Origin: Strobilurus pachycystidiatus
Lineage: Eukaryota > Basidiomycota > Agaricomycetes > Agaricales > Physalacriaceae
Direction: 5' to 3'
Assembly (NCBI GenBank): GCA_019915135.1
Contig: JAHLMK010000010.1
Location: forward strand, 868,001-932,000
Length of the DNA: 64,000 nucleotides
Shown: positions 21,809 through 33,424 of the stretch, piece by piece
Numbering within the stretch: the stretch's first letter is position 1
How the letters are laid out: every line of letters begins with the position of its first letter
The notes under the pieces: model-generated
Told to the model about the DNA's origin: nothing
The model's input: only the letters and a program-made list of their open reading frames with translations
Database searches by the model: none
Program-made: the position numbers and the translations under genes

Positions 21809-23431
21809 ATGGCAAGCTCATCATCTCAACCAACCATTCCGCCATTCATCGGCTACGTCGAAACAACTATCAACGCCCTCCGCCTCGTTCATGCTGCGCG
21901 CCAGGGGGTTATACCACGCATCACCCGTCGGCTCAACGACACAGAGCGGCGAACGATGATCAGAAGTGGAGCTGTCTTCGTCTTCAGTGTCGAGGAGAGC
22001 GGTATAAAGCGTTGGACAGGTGCGTCCGGCTCCTTGGTTGCACTCGTGGCGCTGATTGAATCAGACGGGATGCTCTGGTCACCTTCCCGCATCGTTGGTA
22101 ACTTTCTGGTCAGTCGTATCGTACTCCCTTTAGTGTTACATCTGACTCTTTCTGAGGTCTATCGGGAGATAAACGAGCGAGCTAGTAGCAGAGGCCACAG
22201 AAAGTCCTATCCACTGGACAGCTCGGTATCCCTCGGTCTGGCAAGACATCCTTCCCCTGGTCGTGAGACGCCCGAGCAGCCGACGCTGAAACCCAACGGA
22301 TTCATCAAGAAGGTAAGGGCGTCTTCACATTTCTCAGTCGAGGTGCTAATCAACGGCCAGACCATTACGGTTACCATTGACGGTTCTGACCTCCATCTCA
22401 TTTCTTACTACACGGCGGAAGACATTCGCTCGGGTCGCCTCAAGGTAGCCGCCTCTGAGCTACTGTATCTGTCTCTGACAACGATGACTACCTTTCAGAG
22501 ACCTTCCACCCGTTCCGATATCATGAACCTCGCTTTGCCACCGCATATCTTCAAGTTGACGAACTTCCGGGTCCCACCCAAAATAGAGCTTGGCCCAGAT
22601 GGAAAGCAGCGATTCGTGTAAGTCTTCAATATTTACTATAGCGCTATACTGTACTTATTTGCCTGCTCCAGCGCGGAACCTGAAGACGCCGAGCCTCCGC
22701 TGAACATGAAAGTAGAGGAACAGACCTACAGTTTCTCCCCCTCTTCTCAGTCCCCCGTCATTCCAACAAAGCCCAATGCTCCATTCGACGATAGTTCCTA
22801 CATAGGCAGTACGAATGACGCTGCTTCGTACTCCAATGGGACTATGAACCGCTGGCCATCTCCTGGGGAAAGCGACATCTCCCCGGTTTCTCCCTCTACT
22901 CGCAGCGATTATTGGCGCTCGTCGACGATGCCATCTCAAACTCCCATCTCCACCTCAGCCCGCAGAGACACCACCGGAGGGGACGCCGCATGGCCTTCCA
23001 TACCCACGCCGCGCTACGGTTCTTCGTCCTCAGCCAGCGGACTTTACGCGCGTTCCCGAAGTCGCATGGCGCCCTATCAAAGCTACGGCTCCTCTCGCGA
23101 TAGCCCGGATGGATTCGCGAGCCCGCGGTATAGCAGCGGTCGTCAAAGGGAAGGCGGTGCGCATCGCGTCCCCTGGCTGCTCAATGATACGGCTTGCTTC
23201 GATGACAGGGAGACGCGGGGACCATGTCGTTCTTCCTACACGACAGTCCCCAGCACCTATTCCTCTGTTCCGGAATATTCGTCAACGTATGGCCCTCCAT
23301 GGGGTAATGCGGCTGAAAACGACGCGTTGGTTTCCTCTTCTACATCTCAACCCCAACAGTTCAATCATCATAGCTATTCCACGCACGCTGCTCCGTTTGC
23401 AAGTCAAACTCCCAGCACGTACAACTCCTGA
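21809..23431 (+). CDS. WOPR-domain transcription regulator (Gti1/Pac2, Wor1/Ryp1 family)
   Basis: Five exons (21809-22019, 22065-22108, 22157-22312, 22361-22617, 22672-23431) encode about 475 residues. The first WOPR half is textbook: FIGYVETTINALRLVHAARQ, IPRITRRLNDTERRTMI, SGAVFVFSVEESGIKRWTDG and LWSPSRIVGNFLVYREI. The second half contains FIKKTITVTIDGSDLHLISYY. The remaining 200 residues are Ser/Pro/Tyr/Gln-rich and probably disordered. Family members bind DNA directly and act as master switches of morphology, development or virulence in fungi. Intron 1 splits the KRWTDG motif, a position compatible with the family. Introns are 46-54 bp. Confidence 0.95.
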
Positions 23432-25240
23432 AACTATTCCGGATGCAGACTCGTTCACCGTGATGATCCCACTACATCTTGACTACGGACATACATGTAA
23501 ATACACCCTTCTTCTGGAACGATTGACTCGCATTTTGTATTGACACGTCTTGTCGATGAGCATATTAACCACTGTGATTACCGCCGACCGTCTCGGGATT
23601 CAGCCCATGCTGCCCGTCCCTTCGCAAAGTTCCGGAATCGAAGGCGACGGGGTGCCAATCCGAATTTGCAGACGTCTGCAGAAGAAACCATGGACTGAGT
23701 ACTCGCGTTAAGATCGCATCAGGATGTCCGTTGGTACGAGAAGGCTGGTCTGTATATACGGTCCTTCCTTTCTCTCCAGAGAAACGTGAGCAAGAAGCTC
23801 TCTACATAGCCCTGAGGGACTCGGTCGGTCTGTCGACGTCAACTCCCCAACAGCACATCACAATCTGATGTCCAGTATCGTGAGATAGCACGCGGCGCTT
23901 AGTTTCCGCTATTCCAGGAGAAATGGAGATGTAACCTCTGGGTTACTACCCATGACAGCCTCGACACCATAAACGCCGTACCATACAAGTCTACCTACTG
24001 CTGGATGCGTCGCGGTCTTTTCGCATTATTACCGACGTGAGTTTGAATTATGATGTGCGCTGCAGATATGATTTTGTGAGTTCAACCTTTTAAGAAAGGC
24101 AAGCGTCGCGAACACGATCGTCTGATGCCCCAGTCTCTGGTCTCCGCATAACGACATATACAGCGGCGACTGAGCTGCGACTGCAAAGAATTTGGATGAT
24201 GCTGAGAGCCAAGACGAAACAGGCTGATCGGAGGTTGTGAGCGACTGATACTTCGACAGCGGTTCATACATCGCAAAGAACTACGCCAGACAAATGAATG
24301 GAGGGTCTGATGAGTGTTGACAGACCTTGGCAATACAGGCGTGCTCACAGGCAGCCTGAGCCTAAGCCCACGCTTACAGTGGATGATAACGCGGCGTTGT
24401 ACATGGAAAGAAGTCAATTACCGAGGGGTATGAAAGCGTGTGAGCGCCATCATCGCGAAGAAGCCTCGGCGGCGACGATGAAGTTCGCGACTTGAAGGTG
24501 CTAGATTTGGCGAAATGGTTTTCTCGAGACTTCCTACGCTTTCACAAGGATGGACCTGACGCGTTTTGTATACAGTTTCCGGCCGCACACTCGTACTTAC
24601 CGGCTTGCAGAGAATAAGTGGACGAATTCGATATATAGTTTGGGGTTCTTCTACGGAAGAAGATCACTCGTAAGACAGTTGCAGGTAATCGAGCTGGTAC
24701 CATCATGTACGGTATCGCCTTTTGGGTTGCAATGAGCGATTAATCCCAGCAAAACGAGTGCAGCGAATACAATCAATTGTATGGAGGAAATGAGAGGGTT
24801 ACTGGCAGCCTGGGAATGGTAAGATAGCGATGATGTTCGATCAAGTCGCACATCACGGTAGGACGTCCGTAGGCGAGAGAAGTCCAAAATCCTATGGCCA
24901 CCAGAAGAAGACGCCTTTCAGGTTGCAATTGGGCAACAGCAATTCCCAGACCAGATAAATTGGCAAGCGTATTTGACAGATCTAGACCACACTTCGATGA
25001 GGGCTCGCTTGCCAGAATGGTGCAGGTGTTTCAGCAATAGAGCAAGAGAATCCATCAAGGACTGAAGAAAGGGAAAGTGTTGCAGGCCAGCGGAAGCAAT
25101 AGCGTCGGCCATCATCAAGCCGGCTGCACGAGGCAAGACATCCACACCTTGAATTCGTACCACCATCAGGAGCCATCTAGCACCCTGTTTCTGAGACTAC
25201 GTATCGCTGCTGTCCGTACTAGGGATTTTTTTTTCAGATC
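23432..25240. other. Intergenic; possible minus-strand membrane-protein relic at about 24030-25175
   Basis: Most of this stretch is blank. On the minus strand, open pieces at about 25166-24918 (LMMADAIASAGLQHFPFLQS), 24887-24651 (LISSIQLIVFAALVLLGLIA, a good transmembrane helix) and 24271-24029 (MYEPLSKYQSLTTSDQPVSS) look protein-like. I could not join them into one frame with convincing splice sites. I would treat it as a possible decayed or unrecognised multi-pass protein gene. Confidence 0.3.
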
Positions 25241-26281
25241 ATGCCATCACAGCCGGACATCAACGTCCCTCTTCGTAAATGCGTCTTCCAAGTCAATACT
25301 GGAAAGCTCCTGTTCTCTGAGAATACTCCAGAGGCTTGTGTGTACTGCATGTCGACACGCCCACCGAGTTCGCCGCCTTTTCAGATATGTAGTGCGTACA
25401 AGACTTCCCGTTACTGCGTGAGTACAAATTTCAATCGATGTTCAGTAAATAAGGGAGTCCCTGATAGTGATCGTCTCAGAGTAAAGAGCATCAGAAAGCC
25501 CACTGGCGAGAACACAAGCCTTTGTGCAAGGCGCAGCAGCTTTACCATGCCGAGGCTGCTCTCATGCCATCTCGACCTGGCTTTCCGCCAGCCCAAGTAC
25601 GGAAGTATCTTGCCGAGGACTGGATTGAACTGCACAGAGCTACCATTTATGACGCTATCGTTTGGACCATAAACGACCGCTCTCCTCCCTTTGACTTCCG
25701 AAAGCAGTATATCTACCTGAAACTGCAATATAGACCTGAGTCGGAGGGTAATCCGGCGTCCGCTTTCCACCTGCAGACGATGTTCGTGGGCTATCAAGCG
25801 GTACCGGGTACACCGGCTGCGATCAGTTTCTCCGCGCTCATCCCCCAGCTCGAGGAAATGTATGAAGAGGAAAAGTCCAATCCAGAATACATGTGCGAGG
25901 TTCCGTGCATGTGTGAGTATTTTCGTTTCATCTTTGTCGTCAACGGCGCTATATGTTGATCGTGAACTCCTAGACATGATTGATGATGAGATTCCCTGGC
26001 TTACGGCCACGACCGCATACACGCGCACGTCCATCCAAAATCGCCCAGAAAATGGATTACCGGTATACTCTTTTGTTCAGGAGTGTGCTCGTCACGGCCT
26101 CGTTTTCCGATTGCGGGAGAACACCACCATTCCTATGTTTGCGCCAGGGCTGATGGAGAAAAATGCCAGCGGGACGAAGTGGATTTGGAAAGAGCAGACG
26201 ACAGAGAGGCTTGAAGAGAAGGGTATAGATTTCATGCGTTCGTTTGGCCCCGGGCTCAATAAGTATTTGTTTAAGAAATAA
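25241..26281 (+). CDS. MYND-type zinc-finger protein, function unknown
   Basis: Three exons (25241-25417, 25480-25912, 25974-26281) give about 305 residues. Residues 33-75 form a MYND-like finger: Cys33, Cys36, Cys50, Cys59, His63, His71 and Cys75 are in place, with the typical KEHQKAHWREHKPLC ending. The residue expected to be the second Cys of the CxxC before KTSRYC is Tyr53, so one zinc ligand seems lost. The remaining 230 residues carry no domain I recognise. MYND fingers usually mediate protein-protein contacts. The finger is split exactly by intron 1. The next gene starts 178 bp downstream on the same strand. Confidence 0.85.
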
Positions 26282-26458
26282 GCTATGTGTATACATGTCA
26301 TGTATTACTTCGACAATGATACAGTAGTGTTTGAGACAGAGAGTCTTCCAAGGCGTAATTATGGGCAGATTTGGCCGCTGGCGTACATAATGTAATGCCG
26401 CCATCAGGGCCAGCGCGGCGCAGTGATCGGTCAACATGCTCCTTGCTCTCTTACCATC

Positions 26459-28319
26459 ATGTCGTCAGCATTGGCGGCGACCACGATCGACACGGACCGA
26501 ATATCCCAGAATCTGCAATTAATCGGCGCTTTATCCTACGCGGATTTCGAGCGGCTGCCTTATAAGCCTGTATCAGACGTTCCCGAGCCGTCTTATGCGA
26601 TACTGCAATTCTCGTCGTCTGAGCCAACTGCACAGGCGGCGACAGTAGCTCATAAAGAGTCGCTCGGAATGCTGTACGAGGCGTGCCAGGCGGCGTTCCC
26701 TGGGACGAATAATATCCTGGTTTTTGAATATAATAGTATCAATTCCAAAGGTGACTGGCCATTTGTTCTTATGAGCTTTGTGCTGAAAGGCGCACAGAGA
26801 AGCAGTGCGTTTTGACGATAACCCGTCCTAACGGAGTGTCTAGGACGTACAAATCTGACGCGACGTTTCTGAGCAAGAAAGCCGCCAAAGCACAGGCCTG
26901 CGATCGAGCGATCTCCTTTCACGCCGTCGAGTTCATCCGCCAAGGCGACGTTGGGCTGCCCAACATGTCCTCACTTGAAGAGGAAGCGGGGGTTGATGAG
27001 CCCGAAGCGTTTCCGCAATCTGTTCAAGAAGTCGAAACCCTCTGCGCCAAACGAAATCTGCGGACTCAGTGGTTCATCTTTACCGAGAACAAAGGCCCAA
27101 GTTGTACTATACCACTTTGTCTTTTCCTCGTTCTGACTATCCCCAGAGAAAGGTGCTGCCCTTCGTGTCTCGTGGCATCCGAACTCGTTCAAAGACTATT
27201 CATGCTGGCCGAGCTTCGACACCGAATCTGAAGCCAAATCCGATTGCGCACATACTGCCCTTATGACTGGCCTGCGAGACATCCAAGGCGTGCCGTCGGA
27301 TGCAAGATATAATGCACAAACATCCACTACGGTGCTTCCTCTCCAGTCCTACTATCAATCCCTTCCTCGTCCTTTCCCGGAGCCAGAGTGCGAAAAGTTC
27401 CTTGCCTCGGACGTCGATATCAGCGGGTGGATGAATACCACCATCCAAGGCGCGAAAGGAACTCTGCTCAAGAGCGCGTTCTTTCCGTTTACGGATAATG
27501 GCTGTCAGTGTCTCCTTCTTCCAGTAATATTCGCAACGCGCGGTTAATTATCTTTCCAGTACAAGGATGTGTGCTGGTGGTGTTTCGTCAAGGACGGGAG
27601 TCACGCACTTATATTGCTGAGGGTCGGTTCAACAAGCGCGTGGATGCGAAATGCGCTGCATGTTTTCTGGCCATGGCGTCGGGCATCGGCCAGTGGATTC
27701 GCGATCTCAAGAAAGCTGCTGCAGAGCTCGTCACGCCAGCCATGCGCGAGGACGCTGAGGCAATAATGCAGATCCTTGAAGAGTGCAAGCAGCTAAGCGG
27801 GAAGCTTCCGCAACTGACGACTACACGAGAGAACGATGGTGAGATCGAACTCCCTATTCAGCCTTTGACAACTAATTATCGATGATAGCGTACGGAGCCA
27901 CACTCGCGGTCCACATCTCTCACGACGATGTGCGGACGTACAGTGTTGAGGCTCAATACTCGCAGAAGGGAGACGCGAAGACGGCTGTATATTGCGAGGT
28001 GGCAAAGGACGACGCTTTGGATATTATTGAGCAGAGAACTGGGCGGAAACGGAGTGGAAGGGAAGAGGGTGAAGTGATCGAGCGGCCGAAGAAGAGGCCA
28101 AGGACCAAGAGACGGCAGCCGGCCCCACCAGGTCCACGAAATCCCCATCCACTACCTCCAGGTCCACAGCAGGGCATCCACCCACTACACGCCACGTATC
28201 CCTCACACCCACCTTCGTACTACATGCAAGGAGCAGCGTATCCATTTCCACCTGCTTACCACGACCAGTATATGGCTTACCCACCCCCTGCACCATACCC
28301 ACCTTGGGCACGCCGATAG
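26459..28319 (+). CDS. Unrecognised protein with four dsRNA-binding-motif-like repeats and a proline-rich tail
   Basis: Five exons (26459-26750, 26798-27100, 27147-27503, 27560-27838, 27889-28319) give about 553 residues. After a first exon resembling the start of a dsRBM (LGMLYEACQAAFPG), four similar blocks follow, each a hydrophobic strand, a turn, a strand with Tyr/Trp, then an Ala/Lys-rich helix. They include CVLTITRPNGVSRTYKS...KKAAKAQACDRA, LRVSWHPNSFKDYSCWPS...SEAKSDCAHTA, CVLVVFRQGRESRTYIAE...VDAKCAACFLA and LAVHISHDDVRTYSVEAQ...GDAKTAVYCEVA. The strand-turn-strand-Ala/Lys-helix order resembles the dsRNA-binding fold; that is inference from pattern only. A basic patch (RPKKRPRTKRR, a likely nuclear signal) and a Pro/Tyr-rich tail close the protein. 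No catalytic domain is seen. Confidence 0.8.
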
Positions 28320-29072
28320 GCTTTTTCTATTGCTACAGTGCAATGCCAACACGCCTTTACACCCTGTTTACACCCTGTCAAGCATTACAAGTCCTCCTTT
28401 CCCCCCAAAGGTATTTCTACGAGGAAGTATTGCGCTACATCGGAGGTGAGTAGATCAGCCCGGGCTACTTTGCTTTTCCCATGCGCTTATGTTGTCGACT
28501 GCAGACGCCTAATGCATTTCCTTTCCTCCGCTGGCGTCGTATTTGTTGGCATCACAGCGGGATAGACGTGATACTGTATGCGAATCGAAGACTACAAGCT
28601 TGGCACCTCCCGACATCACATCTCGAGACGTGGGTATATTACTGCTCAAGCACATTTACGTGCAGGGACTTCCGGACTCAGCTCTGGCCGAGGGCTCAAT
28701 TTTCTTGATGCAACTAGCTCGGCGCACAATCATCTCTGGTGGATCCGATTGAGAAAGGTCCCCACATTTCCTCTCGGTCTTAGCGAGGCTTTCTGCATAC
28801 CGTACCAAAAGTCTATAGCTACGAACATTCTCCACTACAATGTGCGGCCACACATAGCATTACCACACCGATGTGCTATAGCATACATACCACACACCCA
28901 TTGGGCCAAAGGAACATGCTTGCTGTAGGACTTCTCCGACGAGCAGAAAGAAGTGCTAAAAGCGTGTGATCAATATGTTCCTCTCTTTCTCCTTCCAGCA
29001 CAGGCCTTAATATGGGTTCCTTCATTCTCGTGCGATGTGACAATCAGCTGTCTTTGGTTTCCGACGACAACG
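28320..29072. other. Intergenic, nothing recognised
   Basis: Contains only short open frames and the leader of the F-box gene. An in-frame extension upstream of the chosen ATG at 29073 exists, but it would add a hydrophobic stretch before the F-box and is less likely. Confidence 0.5.
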
Positions 29073-30331
29073 ATGGCCAACAGCCTCCCGCAAGAACTCC
29101 TCGACGCCATCATCGACCAGCTCGCAGACGACAAAGCGAGCCTCCGAGCGTGCCAGGAGGTCTGTCATGCCTTCCGCGCCCGGAGCCGGGTCCTCACATT
29201 CTCGACAATCTCTCTCAGCAGCGCCGCCGAGTGCGTGCGGTTCAGCATTCTCCTGGGCCGCGATCCCGCCCTCGCGTGCGCTGTGCGCCGACTCGTTCTC
29301 GTCGACCCAATCCCCCACAACCCGCGACACCACACGGATGATACGTGGATCGGGACGGACGTTGTCCTCCCGGGCGTGATACGGCAGGTCGCGGGACACC
29401 TGCAGCACCTAGCGCTGACGAGCGAGGGGTACCACTATGGAAGCATGGAGTACACGCACGTCCTGAAGTGGACGCAGGCGTCGGACGAGCTGCGGCGCGC
29501 GCTGTGCGCGGCGTTTGTGTCGCCGACGCTTCTGCACGTCGAGCTATCCGGGATCGTCATACCCTCCTGCCAGGCGCTCTTCTCGCTACTCAGAGCGTCC
29601 TCCATCTGCTCGCTTACCCTTCCCGCGTTCTGGCACGAGTCAAATGTGTGCGCGTGCGCCTCCTCACAGGTAGTGGCTGCCCGCCGGCCGCGCCTCAGAT
29701 CCTTGTCCATCTCCCTATCCGAGTGTCTCGTCAAGTACATGCTCGATCCGTGCTGTGCGGTCGACCTTGGGCACCTCACGCATCTTTCGATCAAAGTGCC
29801 ATCGGGCTGTTCATTGGAGATTCGTTCGGCTGCAACGGGCATTCTCACAGAGTCAATAGAGAGTCTCATACTGGAGGAGAATATCTATTGTACGTCGTCT
29901 TTTCTATATGTTTGTCTCTCTAACAATATTCTGCAGTCGGCGAGATACCCAAAGTCTTCCGCCTGACGCAGTGCGAGAACCTCAAATTCATCCACCTCAC
30001 CACGCGTGTCTACACGATGGACAACTCATACTGGACGTATATCACACGCATGATGGAGACCATCTCATCGCGCAACTCCATCCGAGAGATCAAGATGGAA
30101 GTCGACCTGGTCAGCACCGTCAACCCGAGTAATGTCTCGGAATGGCTGGACTGGACCGCGCTGGAAACTGTGCTCGCCCTGCCTACGATGGCTGCGCTCG
30201 AGCGCGTGAACGTCAATCTCAACATCTGGGGGCACACGATAAGCAACAATGTCGAGAAGTGGATAGGCAAAGGCCTCCCTGTCCTCCAGGAGAAGGGTGT
30301 TACAGTGGGAATGCGCCACAAGTATACCTAG
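29073..30331 (+). CDS. F-box protein
   Basis: Two exons (29073-29889 and 29937-30331) give about 403 residues. The N-terminus MANSLPQELLDAIIDQLADD followed by LRACQEVCHAFRARSR fits the F-box consensus (LPxELLxxIxxxLxxD...CxxVCxxF). The rest is a leucine-rich array without a clear signature, as in the many F-box proteins of mushroom genomes that recruit substrates to SCF ubiquitin ligases. Its stop codon TAG (30329-30331) overlaps the stop codon of the convergent Rce1 gene. A broken copy lies at 39768-40497 on the other strand. Confidence 0.85.
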
Positions 30332-31406
30332 TATTTGTCATCTAGCCAATATAAACTGGTTTTCGTCTCCGTCCATGCCCGCATCGTGTATACGTATCCC
30401 ACGACGCCCAAGATGTACGCTGTCAGAATGGCTTTGCAGGACAATCAGAAGACGTGGTAGGAAGGGATCAAACACATACTGGATTTTCTACTGGGATTTC
30501 TTCGCATCTCCTCGGGTAGTGCAGGCACGCCCATTATGTTGCAGAACATGTGAGCTGTGATGGCGGGAAAGATGGAGCCCGTTCGCAAAAAGACAAAGCA
30601 GCAGTGGAATCCGAATAAGGTAGTGTAAGACAATTGGAAGAGGGTCTGTACAACCGCCTGCTGGAGGCTTCCGAAGCGGTTGTAGACATCCCATCCGTGG
30701 TGTGCGTGCGCTGAAAATCTAAATGAACGTGTGTGTACACGTCGAATCAACTGAGACATACCTAAGCCGAACCAAAGGGGAGACAGAAAGATCATCTTGG
30801 TCCGCGACGCGCCACAAAGATGATAAATGGAGAGCATACATGCCCGGAACACGATCTCCTCGGTTACCGGAGCCACGATGATATTGCGCAGAAAAATAAT
30901 GTTAAGGTATCTCGACCGACGGGCGAAGCGGGCTTGGAAGGGTAATTCGCTCTGGAGATACATGGCGTAGAGTGGGCCTAGGAAGAGCACTGGGATGACA
31001 AGGTGAGAGAGCAGAGGATGCGGCGCAGAGAAGCCTAGGCGCCAGAGAGTGTCCCAGACGGCGGCATCGAAAGGCTGCATGAGGCGGTCAGTGCGGGATG
31101 CGTGGGTGGCGACGGCGGGAAGCGTACGATGTCCTTGAACAAGACGACCACGACCGTCAGACACGAGACCATGGTCGCCACAGAGACCGCCGCGAGACGC
31201 GCGCGGATAACGTCGGGGTCGTCCCGCCATCGTTCTTTCCTCTGCCTGTGCCGCGGCGCGCCGTCGCCGTTGGTAGCCATTGTGACCGTCGCGAACGACA
31301 GACGCGCATTCTTAGAGAGGTAGATCGAGCCGACGTAGCTCAGAGCGAAGAAGAGAGCGAGGAGGGTGGCCTGGAGGACGGACAGTGGTGGCAGGAGGAA
31401 AGCCAT
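30328..31406 (-). CDS. RCE1: CAAX prenyl protease 2 (type II CAAX endopeptidase, Rce1)
   Basis: Four exons (31406-31128, 31074-30762, 30710-30480, 30431-30328) encode about 308 residues of an ER membrane protease. It removes the last three residues from farnesylated or geranylgeranylated CAAX proteins such as Ras. The Abi/Rce1 motifs are all present: EEIVFRA (catalytic Glu-Glu and Arg), FGLAHAHH after the second splice, and the final AHMFCNIMG (His and Asn). Several transmembrane segments precede and follow, including the N-terminal LLPPLSVLQATLLALFFALS helix. The last exon restores a conserved TAYILGVVGYV helix; without that splice the frame ends early. The start was chosen at MAFLLPP. It is divergent from the coiled-coil gene across 77 bp and convergent with the F-box gene. 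Confidence 0.93.
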
Positions 31407-31483
31407 GCGGTTACATATTTCTTTCTTTCCGACCACCATCTGCAACATTACTTGACCTCCACTTTCGTTAACAAACGTTCAGA
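31407..31483. promoter_or_regulatory. 77-bp bidirectional promoter
   Basis: Only 77 bp separate the start codons of RCE1 (minus) and the coiled-coil gene (plus), so both 5' leaders and core promoters must fit or overlap here. No TATA box is visible. Confidence 0.6.
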
Positions 31484-32893
31484 ATGTCTTCAAGCTCGAC
31501 GACCTGGCATGCCATTCGCCCGTGGGCGCCTCCGCTCACGCTGTCGGTCCGGGAAATCACCTCCGTCTCCGTCACTTTCATTCTGTCCGCGACACCGTCG
31601 GGTGAAACAGATCTGCTCATGGCGAGCCTCGGCCTCGACCCGCCCGAAACCGTTGAGCACGAGGAGGAAAGCGACGATGAAATGAAGAAGCAGTCGGTCG
31701 TCTCTAGCGCGCTCGCAGGAGGGCTTTCGGTCGAAGTAGACCGCTCGGCCTGGCGGCGGGTGTTCATCCGCATCGACGACAAGGCGGACGAGGCGGTCAT
31801 CATCATCTACGGCCTGATGCCCGGCCGCCAGTACGACGTCGACCTCGAGCTCGTCCAGGGCGGGCAGAAAAATCGGCTCGAACGACGGGTCGTGACTGCC
31901 GAGGGTATTGCTTAGCTTCAGCTTCTTAACAGTGACTGATTGCTGCCATAGACACTTCTGAACTACCGGTAGATAGCCCTGACGCCACCAATCTGGACCA
32001 TCACTCTGCCAACGGCGCTGATAACATGTCTTCGCCCTCGTCCTCGCCCGCTCCAGTCACATCCCATACTTCTCCAGGCTTTACGCCCTTGACGCTCGAG
32101 GATCGCTTGAATCAGCTCCAGCACACCCTCACAGTGATGGCCGCGGAACGAGAATCGTTATCAGCCACATTGAAGTCTGCCCGTCGCGATGCGCAAAAGG
32201 CAGATGCCAACGTGCGCTCTGAGATCGAGGCGCTCAAGCGGGCGTCCGAGAAACACGCCGCCATGGAGCACCGCGCGAAGCAAAAGGTCCTCGCTCTGCA
32301 AGAGTCCGTCAAGCGCGCGCAATCATCGTCGCGCGATATCGACGCAGAGGCAGCAGAGATCGAGGCGGCGATGCCAGAGCTCGTTAAGCAGCGCCAGGAG
32401 AAGGAGGAGGAGCTCAAGCGGGTCAAGGAGGAGGCGGAGCGCATGCAGAAGCTGCACGACGCAGAGAAGGAGAAGGAGCGCAAGCGCCTCGACAGCATGA
32501 ACGGCGAGCTCACGAGCATGGCGAATAAGCTGGAGCGGCTGCAGGGAAAGAAGGAGAAGATGGAGACGTCGACGATCCCGGATCTGGAGGAGCAGCTGAG
32601 GACGATTGAGATGGAGATTGAGGCAGAGCTGCAAGCAAGTTTGTCGCAGGGCCCATGGAGTAGCCCGCCGCGCCATGCCCAGCGGTCGTCCTCGTTTCAA
32701 TACACCAAGACGCCGATCGTACTGCAAAATCCACATCGGCAGTCGTCGTTGAAGTCGCCCACCTCGACTACGCTATCGAGTCGCGCTCCGCCGTTTGAGC
32801 CTGGCCGTCCGTTACGCTCTCATATGGTTAGTCTGACTTTTGTTTGATAAGGCTGTCCCTCATGACTATCTCTAGTGGACCGGTCATGGCTAA
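31484..32893 (+). CDS. Coiled-coil protein, AcrB-like (ubiquitination network signalling)
   Basis: Three exons (31484-31904, 31952-32826, 32876-32893) give about 437 residues. The N-terminal 140 residues (WHAIRPWAPPLTLSVREITS... VIIIYGLMPGRQYDVDLELV) look like a fibronectin-III-type beta domain. Residues about 190-385 are a long coiled coil rich in Glu/Lys/Arg/Gln. The C-terminus is Ser/Pro-rich. The layout agrees with fungal proteins annotated as ubiquitination network signalling protein AcrB, but I am recalling this rather than aligning. The last exon adds only six codons, five residues and a stop. It shares its promoter with RCE1. Confidence 0.7.
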
Positions 32894-33424
32894 GCTTGAC
32901 AAGAAGAGCTCGGAATCTAGAGTAGAGTATTGGACACCGTAGCGTCCTGAGAGATTGGATGTGCCCCCCGTTATATTGGCGGCACTACATATCTATACGC
33001 GGCGACGCGTCCAGCGCAGGGGGAGGTGCGCAGGTGTGTTTGCTGATATATTTCACGTTGCTTTACGATGTGATTACGATGTAATGTCCATAATATAGTC
33101 TCACTATGAAAGACTCTTAGCTCTGGCCTGATCGAGCTCGATATTCTCGATCTCAAGGTGAGTGATTCCCTTTTTGTGCTACGTTGCCTCTGTTTCGCCT
33201 GCACCGCTGACGACCATCACACAGCCAATCTGCTCAACTGTTGCCACTTTGTCGTTGCTCGTCCCGCCTACAAGGTGGCTGATAGGACTGCATATAGACT
33301 TTTCGTGATTCCTCAGTTACAGGAATACTGTAGCCTTCGAGTGCTCGTTGGTTGACTCATCTCAGGATCTCTGTCGTTTTATGGGACTGTCGACTGTCTT
33401 TTCCGCCCCCTCTTGCTCGTGCAA
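32894..33424. other. Intergenic, nothing recognised
   Basis: Short frames only. No gene or promoter motif was identified. Confidence 0.5.

Noticed and set aside
23432..25240. ABC-transporter N-terminal fragment on the minus strand
   Set aside because: Only one clear membrane helix. No Walker or signature motif, and the pieces cannot be joined in frame.
29345..29923. 192-codon plus-strand frame inside the F-box gene
   Set aside because: Alternative frame of the F-box exon, Arg/Ala-rich, no domain.
31098..31685. 195-codon plus-strand frame across the RCE1 / coiled-coil promoter
   Set aside because: Antisense to RCE1 exon 1 and out of frame with the coiled-coil gene. Arg-rich shadow of GC-rich coding DNA.
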